A program made the translations under genes and the position numbers. A stretch of DNA of 11,155 nucleotides from Ruminococcus sp. UBA5884 (GTDB lineage: Bacteria > Bacillota > Clostridia > Oscillospirales > Ruminococcaceae): NCBI GenBank assembly GCA_002431975.1, contig DJFA01000054.1:1-11155 (forward strand), read 5' to 3'. The notes beneath the pieces were generated by a model that saw only the letters and a list, made by a program, of their open reading frames with translations, was not told where the DNA came from and did not search any database. Position 1 is the stretch's first letter, and each line of letters opens with the position of its first letter. This document shows positions 5,610 through 11,155 of this stretch, piece after piece.

Positions 5610-6800
5610 ATGGCTAATATCAATAAGAATTTTGAAAATCTTGTTCCGAACTATCTTTTTGCAGAAATAGCAAAGAGAGTAAATGCATATGTTTCAGAAC
5701 ATCCTGACAACAAGGTGATAAGACTCGGCATAGGCGATGTAACTCTTCCTCTTGCACCGGTTGTTGTTGAAGCTATGAAAAAAGGCTGTGATGAACTCGG
5801 CGTAAAGGAAACATTCAAGGGTTATCCTGACTATGAAGGCTATGCATTTTTAAGAAATGCCATATCAGGCTATTACAGGAGTTTCGGTGTTGATGTTGCC
5901 GCTGATGAAATAATGATAAATGACGGTGCAAAGAGTGATGCAGGAAATATCGGTGACATATTCGCTCAGGATAATGTTGTACTCGTTACAGACCCTGTTT
6001 ATCCTGTATATGTTGACTCAAATATCATGAGTGGAAGAAAGATAATATATGCTGACGGCAATGAAAGCAATAATTTCTGTGCAATGCCTGACAAAAATGT
6101 TCATGCTGACATGATATACCTCTGTTCACCTAATAATCCTACAGGTGCGTGCTATACAAGGGAACAGCTTAAAGAATGGGTGGACTATGCAGTTGCAAAC
6201 AATGCAGTAATATTCTATGATGCTGCATATGAAGCATTCATCACTGAGGAAAATATCCCAAGAAGTATTTTTGAAATAGATGGTGCAAGAAAGTGTGCAA
6301 TTGAAATGTGTTCACTTTCAAAAACTGCCGGATTTACAGGTACAAGATGCGGCTATACAGTTATTCCGAAAGAACTTGAAATGAACGGAACAAATATCTA
6401 TAAACTCTGGTACAGACGTGAAGCTACAAAATTCAACGGCGTATCATATCCTGTACAGTGTGCCGCTGCCGCTGTATTCTCAAAGGAAGGCCTTGAACAG
6501 ATTAAGGAAAACCTCAGATATTATCAGGAAAACGCTAAAATCATAACAGATACTATGGACGAATGCGGCATAAAATACACCGGCGGAAAAAATTCTCCGT
6601 ATGTATGGCTCAAATGCCCGAACAATATGAAGAGCTGGGATTTCTTTGATATGCTCCTCAATAAAATTGAAGTTGTAGGTACTCCCGGTGCAGGCTTCGG
6701 CAAAATGGGTGAAGGCTGGTTCAGACTTACATCTTTCGGCGATAAGGATAAGACTGTTGAAGCTATGGAACGTTTCAAAAATCTTATACAGGGCTTATAA
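5610..6800 (+). CDS. dapL: LL-diaminopimelate aminotransferase
   Basis: DapL is a PLP enzyme that makes LL-diaminopimelate from tetrahydrodipicolinate and glutamate in one step, replacing the succinylase or acetylase route (DapD, DapC, DapE). The 396-residue protein is a fold-type I aminotransferase. Visible parts are NDGAKSD (104-110) at the cofactor phosphate site, SPNNPTG (173-179) with N175, FYDAAYEAF (202-210) with D204 and Y207, the PLP lysine K238 in SLSKTAGFTGTRCGYTV with R246, and carboxylate-binding R372 (WFRLTSFG). The stretch PRSIFEIDGA just before the lysine motif is very like plant and bacterial DapL and separates it from aspartate aminotransferases. GAGGAG (5594-5599) precedes the ATG. 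dapF directly upstream supports the assignment, and the stop overlaps the mtaB start. Confidence 0.92.
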   Translation: MANINKNFENLVPNYLFAEIAKRVNAYVSEHPDNKVIRLGIGDVTLPLAPVVVEAMKKGCDELGVKETFKGYPDYEGYAFLRNAISGYYRSFGVDVAADEIMINDGAKSDAGNIGDIFAQDNVVLVTDPVYPVYVDSNIMSGRKIIYADGNESNNFCAMPDKNVHADMIYLCSPNNPTGACYTREQLKEWVDYAVANNAVIFYDAAYEAFITEENIPRSIFEIDGARKCAIEMCSLSKTAGFTGTRCGYTVIPKELEMNGTNIYKLWYRREATKFNGVSYPVQCAAAAVFSKEGLEQIKENLRYYQENAKIITDTMDECGIKYTGGKNSPYVWLKCPNNMKSWDFFDMLLNKIEVVGTPGAGFGKMGEGWFRLTSFGDKDKTVEAMERFKNLIQGL

Positions 6801-8104
6801 TGAATATATATTTTATAGCATTCGGCTGTAAGGTGAGTCAGTATGAAACTGAATGCATGAAAGAACATTTCATAAAGGAAGGGTTTGCTGTTTCTTCAGA
6901 TGAGGAAAATGCTGATGTATTTATTATAAATACCTGCACAGTCACCGCTGTAAGCGACAAAAAATGCCGGCAGACCCTCCGCCGGATAAGAAAAAATCAT
7001 CCCGGTTCAGTAATAGCTGTAACAGGCTGTTTTCCGCAGGCATTCCCTGACAAAATCAGCGATATAAAAGAAGCTGATATAATAACAGGAACTAAAAACC
7101 GTTCTGAAATAACAGAACTCGTTAAAAAAGCTTTAAACGAAAAAAAACAGCTTGTTGAAATAGAACCGTTTATGAACCATGAAGCCATGGAAATCTCATC
7201 ATGTTCATCATTTACCGGAAAAACAAGGGCATTCGTAAAAATTCAGGACGGCTGCAATCAGTTCTGTTCATACTGCATAATACCATATGCAAGAGGCAGA
7301 AACCGTTCAAAGCCTCTTGATGAACTTAAATCCGAAATCAGAACACTTGCTGAAAATGGTCACAGGGAAATAGTTCTTGTCGGGATAAATCTTGCATTCT
7401 ATGGAAGCGAATATGGTCTTACACTTGCTGATGCCGTGGAAGCCTGTTGCAGCATAAAGGGCGTGGAAAGAGTGCGTTTAAGCTCTCTTGAACCGGAAAA
7501 AATCACTGATGATGAACTTGTCAGATTTTCTCAGTGCAGTCAGTTCTGCCCGCATTTCCATCTCTCACTGCAAAGCGGCTGCGACAAGACTTTAAAAGCC
7601 ATGAACCGCAGATATGACAGCAGCGAATATTATGACCTTGTTTGCAGAATAAGAAAAATATTTCCCGAATGTTCATTGACTACAGATGTAATGACCGGAT
7701 TTCCGGGAGAAACTGATGAGGATTTCAGACAGTCATATGAATTTGTCAGAAAAACTGCATTCAGTCAGATTCATGTATTCCCGTATTCAAGAAGAAGCGG
7801 CACTCCTGCTGACAGATTTCCTGACCAGATACCTGATTCAGTAAAACATCAGCGTGCCGCAAAAATGTCTGAGCTTGGCAGGGAGCTTCACAGGAACTTC
7901 TTAAAATCCCATATCGGCAGAACAGTTCCGGTGCTTTTTGAAAAGGAAACATCTCCTGAATTTCATCAGGGGCATGCACCGGATTACACTTATGTAAAAA
8001 TTCCTGCCGCACCAGATGATAAAAGTTTCAGAAAATCTGTTCTGAATGTCAGAATAACAGACTGTGATTCTGACTGCTGCTATGGAGTCATAGCCGACAG
8101 ATAA
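6800..8104 (+). CDS. mtaB: tRNA (N6-L-threonylcarbamoyladenosine(37)-C2)-methylthiotransferase
   Basis: MtaB is a radical SAM enzyme that adds a methylthio group to t6A at tRNA position 37, giving ms2t6A; the known target is tRNA-Lys(UUU). The 434-residue protein has the methylthiotransferase order: an N-terminal UPF0004 domain (about 1-120) with cluster cysteines C10, C46 and C77, a radical SAM domain (about 140-365) with C152-x3-C156-x2-C159 in QDGCNQFCSYCIIPYARG, and a TRAM domain (about 370-432). The QDGCNxFCSYCIIPYARG form fits MtaB (YqeV) better than MiaB or RimO, but paralogue choice rests on memory of these motifs. The ATG shares its A with the dapL stop (TAATG), and the upstream CAGGG is a weak ribosome site, so translation is probably coupled to dapL. 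Confidence 0.88.
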   Translation: MNIYFIAFGCKVSQYETECMKEHFIKEGFAVSSDEENADVFIINTCTVTAVSDKKCRQTLRRIRKNHPGSVIAVTGCFPQAFPDKISDIKEADIITGTKNRSEITELVKKALNEKKQLVEIEPFMNHEAMEISSCSSFTGKTRAFVKIQDGCNQFCSYCIIPYARGRNRSKPLDELKSEIRTLAENGHREIVLVGINLAFYGSEYGLTLADAVEACCSIKGVERVRLSSLEPEKITDDELVRFSQCSQFCPHFHLSLQSGCDKTLKAMNRRYDSSEYYDLVCRIRKIFPECSLTTDVMTGFPGETDEDFRQSYEFVRKTAFSQIHVFPYSRRSGTPADRFPDQIPDSVKHQRAAKMSELGRELHRNFLKSHIGRTVPVLFEKETSPEFHQGHAPDYTYVKIPAAPDDKSFRKSVLNVRITDCDSDCCYGVIADR

Positions 8105-8120
8105 AATATGCATTAAAAAT

Positions 8121-8130
8121 AAAGGAGAAA
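8121..8130 (+). promoter_or_regulatory. Ribosome binding site of purL
   Basis: AAAGGAGAAA lies 8 nt before the ATG at 8139 and is one of the strongest ribosome sites in the window. The 34-bp gap from mtaB shows no terminator, promoter or purine riboswitch, so purL is likely read through from upstream. Confidence 0.75.
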
Positions 8131-8138
8131 TTTTAAAT

Positions 8139-11100
8139 ATGTCAGTATTCAGAATTTATGTCGAAAAAAAGCCTGAATTTGCTGTTGAAGCAAAATCAAT
8201 ACTGAGCGATGTAAAAACTGCTCTCAGACTTGACGGTCTTGAGAATATCAGAGTAATAAACCGCTATGATGCGGACAGGCTCTCTGAAGAAGATTTCAGA
8301 ATGTCAATAAATACAGTATTTTCCGAACCTGCTGTTGATACAGCAAGTATGGAAGCTCCTGAAGTAAAGGAAAATGAAAGAATTTTTGCAGCCGAATATC
8401 TGCCGGGTCAGTTCGACCAGCGTGCAGACAGCTGTGAACAGTGTATCCAGATTCTCACTCAGGGCGAAAGATGCCGTGTAAGAAATGCAAGAATATATAT
8501 CATAAGCGGAAATATTACTGATGAAGAATTTGAAAAACTTAAAGCTTATCTTATAAACCCTGTTGAAAGCCGTGAAGCTTCACTCGATACAGTTGATACT
8601 CTCGATATCAAATATGATATTCCGACAGAAGTTGCTGTTCTTAACGGATTTACTGAAATGACTGAGGAACAGCTCGGCGAATTTGTCAAGGTATATGGTC
8701 TTGCAATGGATCTTGATGATATAATCTTCTGCCAGAACTATTTCAAAAATACTGAAAAGAGAAATCCTACAATAACTGAAATCAGAATGATTGATACCTA
8801 CTGGTCAGACCACTGCCGCCATACAACATTCTCAACAAATATTGAACAGGTAAATATTGAATCACCTTATATTAAGGATACTTATGATATGTACCTCGAT
8901 ATCAGAAAGGAACTCGGCAGAGAAAACAAACCTGTCACCCTTATGGATATAGCTACCATTGCCGCAAAGAAACTTAAAAAAGACGGTATTCTCAATGACC
9001 TTGATGAAAGTGAAGAAATAAATGCCTGCTCTGTAAAGATAAAGGTTGATGCAGACGGTCAGGACGAAGACTGGATTCTTATGTTCAAGAATGAAACACA
9101 TAATCACCCTACTGAAATTGAACCTTTCGGCGGAGCTGCCACCTGTCTTGGCGGTGCTATCCGTGACCCGCTTTCAGGACGTTCATATGTATATCAGGCT
9201 ATGCGTGTAACAGGTTCTGCAAATCCTCTTGTACCTGTTGAAGATACTATAAAGGGAAAACTCCCGCAGAGAAAAATTACTGTAGGTGCTGCAAACGGAT
9301 ACAGCTCATACGGAAACCAGATTGGTCTTGCTACAGGTCATGTAGCTGAAATATATCACCCTGGATATGTTGCAAAGCGTCTTGAAATAGGTGCTGTTGT
9401 AGGTGCTGCTCCTGCCGGAAATATCAGACGTGAAGCTCCTCTGCCAGATGATATTGTAATACTCCTCGGCGGAAAAACAGGACGTGACGGTTGTGGCGGT
9501 GCTACAGGCTCATCAAAATCACATACTCTTGAATCACTTGAACACTGCGGTGCTGAAGTTCAGAAGGGTAATCCTCCGGAAGAAAGAAAACTTCAGCGAC
9601 TTTTCCGCAATCCTGATGTTACAAGAATGATTAAACGCTGCAATGATTTCGGTGCAGGCGGTGTATCAGTTGCAATCGGTGAACTTACTGACGGTCTTAT
9701 CATAAATCTTGATGCTGTAAAGAAAAAATATGATGGTCTTGACGGAACTGAAATAGCTATAAGCGAATCTCAGGAAAGAATGGCTGTTGTCATTGCAAGA
9801 GAAGACCTTGGAAAATTCATGAAGGAAGCTCATAAGGAAAACCTTGAAGCTACTCTTGTTGCAAATGTTACTGCTGAACCTCGTCTTAAAATGAAATGGA
9901 ATGGCAAGATTATTGTTGACCTTTCAAGAGAGTTCCTCAATTCAAACGGTGCTGCAAAATATACAGCTGTTGAAGTTGCAGAACCTGTTGTATCTGTAAA
10001 ATCTGAATATGATGACAATGAGGACGGCTGGACAGCCCTTATGTCAAACCTCAATGTATGTTCACAGAAAGGACTTGTTGAAAAATTCGATTCAACTATT
10101 GGTGCAGGAACTGTTCTTATGCCGTTCGGAGGCGTAAACCAGCTTACTCCTTCACAGGCAATGGCTGCAAAAATTCCGGTTCTCAACAAGGAAACAACTA
10201 CCTGTTCAGTAATGGGCTGGGGTTATAATCCGTATATCAGCGAAAAAAGCCCTTATCATGGTGCTGTACTTGCTGTTATTGAGTCAATCGCAAAAATAAT
10301 TGCAATAGGCGGAAGCTATAAGCATTGCTGGCTCACATTCCAGGAATATTTTGAAAGAACTCAGAATAATCCGTCAAGATGGGGCAAACCTTTCTCAGCA
10401 CTCCTCGGAGCATTGAAGGCTCAGCTTGAAATGGGCTGCGGTGCTATCGGAGGCAAGGACTCAATGTCAGGAACTTTTGAAAATATCGATGTTCCTCCAA
10501 CTCTTGTATCATTTGCTGTATCAACTGCATCAAGCAAGAAAATTGTTTCACCTGAATTCAAGATTGCTGAAAATCCTGTAATTCTTGTAACTCCTGAATA
10601 CGATAAAAATGGTCTTCCTGTATTTGAAAGCATCAGAAAATGCTTTGATAAAATCGAACGTGAAGTCGAAACAGGCAGAGCTAAAGCTGTATGGGCAGTT
10701 TCAAACGGCGGCGTTGCCGAAGGTATCGCAAAAATGTGTTTCGGAAACAGATTCGGTTTTGAATTTGAAAAGAAACTTTCAGAAAAAACTCTCTTTACTC
10801 CTTGCTATGGTTCATTTATCGTTGAAATCAACGGCAGACCTGCTTATGATGAAAATGTTATCGGTCATGTAACTGAAAACTACAGCATAAAATCTGCTGA
10901 TTATGAAATATCTCTTGAAAAGCTCCAGAATGTATGGGAAAGCCGTCTTGAACCTGTATTCCCATGCAGAATAAAGACTTCTGACGAAAAACCGGAAGCA
11001 TATACTTATTATGCAAAGGAAAAAATCACTCCTGCTGTCAAAATCGCAAAACCAAGAGTTCTTATACCTGTATTCCCTGGTACTAACTGTGAATACGATA

Positions 11101-11155
11101 CTGCAAAGGCTTTTGAAAATGCAGGTGCTGTTACTGAAACAATAGTTATCAGAAA
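8139..11155 (+). CDS. purL: Phosphoribosylformylglycinamidine synthase, single-chain form (3' end outside window)
   Basis: PurL converts FGAR, ATP and glutamine to FGAM in de novo purine synthesis. The frame is open for 1005 codons from the ATG at 8139 to the window edge with no stop or frameshift; the full protein should be about 1,240 residues. Visible parts are a PurS-like N-terminal domain (about 1-150, starting SVFRIYVEKKPEF), WSDHCRHTTF (222-231) opening the first synthetase half, FKNETHNHPTEIEPFGG (316 onward) as an ATP and substrate loop, GGKTGRDGCGGATGSS (444-459), NDFGAGG (502-508), GGKDSM (771-776) in the second half, and the start of the class I glutaminase at R973 (RVLIPVFPGTNCEYDT). 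The glutaminase nucleophile cysteine lies beyond the window. This fused form, like that of many clostridia and streptococci, replaces the separate PurS, PurQ and small PurL of Bacillus. It is last of the visible dapF cluster. Confidence 0.95.
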   Translation, partial: MSVFRIYVEKKPEFAVEAKSILSDVKTALRLDGLENIRVINRYDADRLSEEDFRMSINTVFSEPAVDTASMEAPEVKENERIFAAEYLPGQFDQRADSCEQCIQILTQGERCRVRNARIYIISGNITDEEFEKLKAYLINPVESREASLDTVDTLDIKYDIPTEVAVLNGFTEMTEEQLGEFVKVYGLAMDLDDIIFCQNYFKNTEKRNPTITEIRMIDTYWSDHCRHTTFSTNIEQVNIESPYIKDTYDMYLDIRKELGRENKPVTLMDIATIAAKKLKKDGILNDLDESEEINACSVKIKVDADGQDEDWILMFKNETHNHPTEIEPFGGAATCLGGAIRDPLSGRSYVYQAMRVTGSANPLVPVEDTIKGKLPQRKITVGAANGYSSYGNQIGLATGHVAEIYHPGYVAKRLEIGAVVGAAPAGNIRREAPLPDDIVILLGGKTGRDGCGGATGSSKSHTLESLEHCGAEVQKGNPPEERKLQRLFRNPDVTRMIKRCNDFGAGGVSVAIGELTDGLIINLDAVKKKYDGLDGTEIAISESQERMAVVIAREDLGKFMKEAHKENLEATLVANVTAEPRLKMKWNGKIIVDLSREFLNSNGAAKYTAVEVAEPVVSVKSEYDDNEDGWTALMSNLNVCSQKGLVEKFDSTIGAGTVLMPFGGVNQLTPSQAMAAKIPVLNKETTTCSVMGWGYNPYISEKSPYHGAVLAVIESIAKIIAIGGSYKHCWLTFQEYFERTQNNPSRWGKPFSALLGALKAQLEMGCGAIGGKDSMSGTFENIDVPPTLVSFAVSTASSKKIVSPEFKIAENPVILVTPEYDKNGLPVFESIRKCFDKIEREVETGRAKAVWAVSNGGVAEGIAKMCFGNRFGFEFEKKLSEKTLFTPCYGSFIVEINGRPAYDENVIGHVTENYSIKSADYEISLEKLQNVWESRLEPVFPCRIKTSDEKPEAYTYYAKEKITPAVKIAKPRVLIPVFPGTNCEYDTAKAFENAGAVTETIVIR

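Noticed and set aside
9830..10189. A 119-codon open frame on the minus strand within purL, and similar antisense frames in the other genes
   Set aside because: These lie opposite strongly conserved coding sequence, have no credible ribosome site or recognisable product, and reflect codon bias of the real genes.

Overview
This window is most simply read as housekeeping chromosome from a low-GC anaerobic Firmicute, probably a Ruminococcus-like member of the Oscillospiraceae. The reasons are the AT-rich, ATA- and AAA-rich codon use, strong GGAG-type ribosome sites, a flavodiiron protein, an LL-diaminopimelate aminotransferase and a single-chain PurL of the Firmicute type. The genus is an inference, because there is no rRNA or other marker here. 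No phage, plasmid, CRISPR or defence genes were seen, and I found no undescribed multi-gene system.

Left part (1-2922, minus strand): a two-gene potassium uptake operon, trkA then trkH, 15 bp apart. It is driven by a near-ideal sigma-A promoter at 2994-3021, with an 8-bp inverted repeat in its short leader. The interval 2923-3149 is divergent and also carries the start signals of the flavodiiron protein gene fprA (3150-4322, plus strand).

Middle (4323-4747): a 425-bp gene-free stretch packed with short repeats. Three GC-rich palindromes occur, one of them the exact inverted copy of its neighbour and the third carrying a compensating base-pair change. Around them lies a 17-nt motif, which also recurs beside a decayed palindrome at the left edge of the window, where it runs into the trkH stop codon. 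This looks like a small dispersed repeat or MITE-like family.

Right part (4748-11155, plus strand): four tightly packed genes, dapF, dapL, mtaB and purL. The gaps are 22 bp, a 1-base TAATG overlap and 34 bp, so they are likely transcribed together from a promoter just before dapF. DapL makes LL-diaminopimelate in one step from tetrahydrodipicolinate and DapF epimerises it to meso-diaminopimelate, for lysine and peptidoglycan. MtaB completes the ms2t6A modification, whose best-known target is tRNA-Lys. PurL, cut by the window end, catalyses the FGAM step of purine synthesis.
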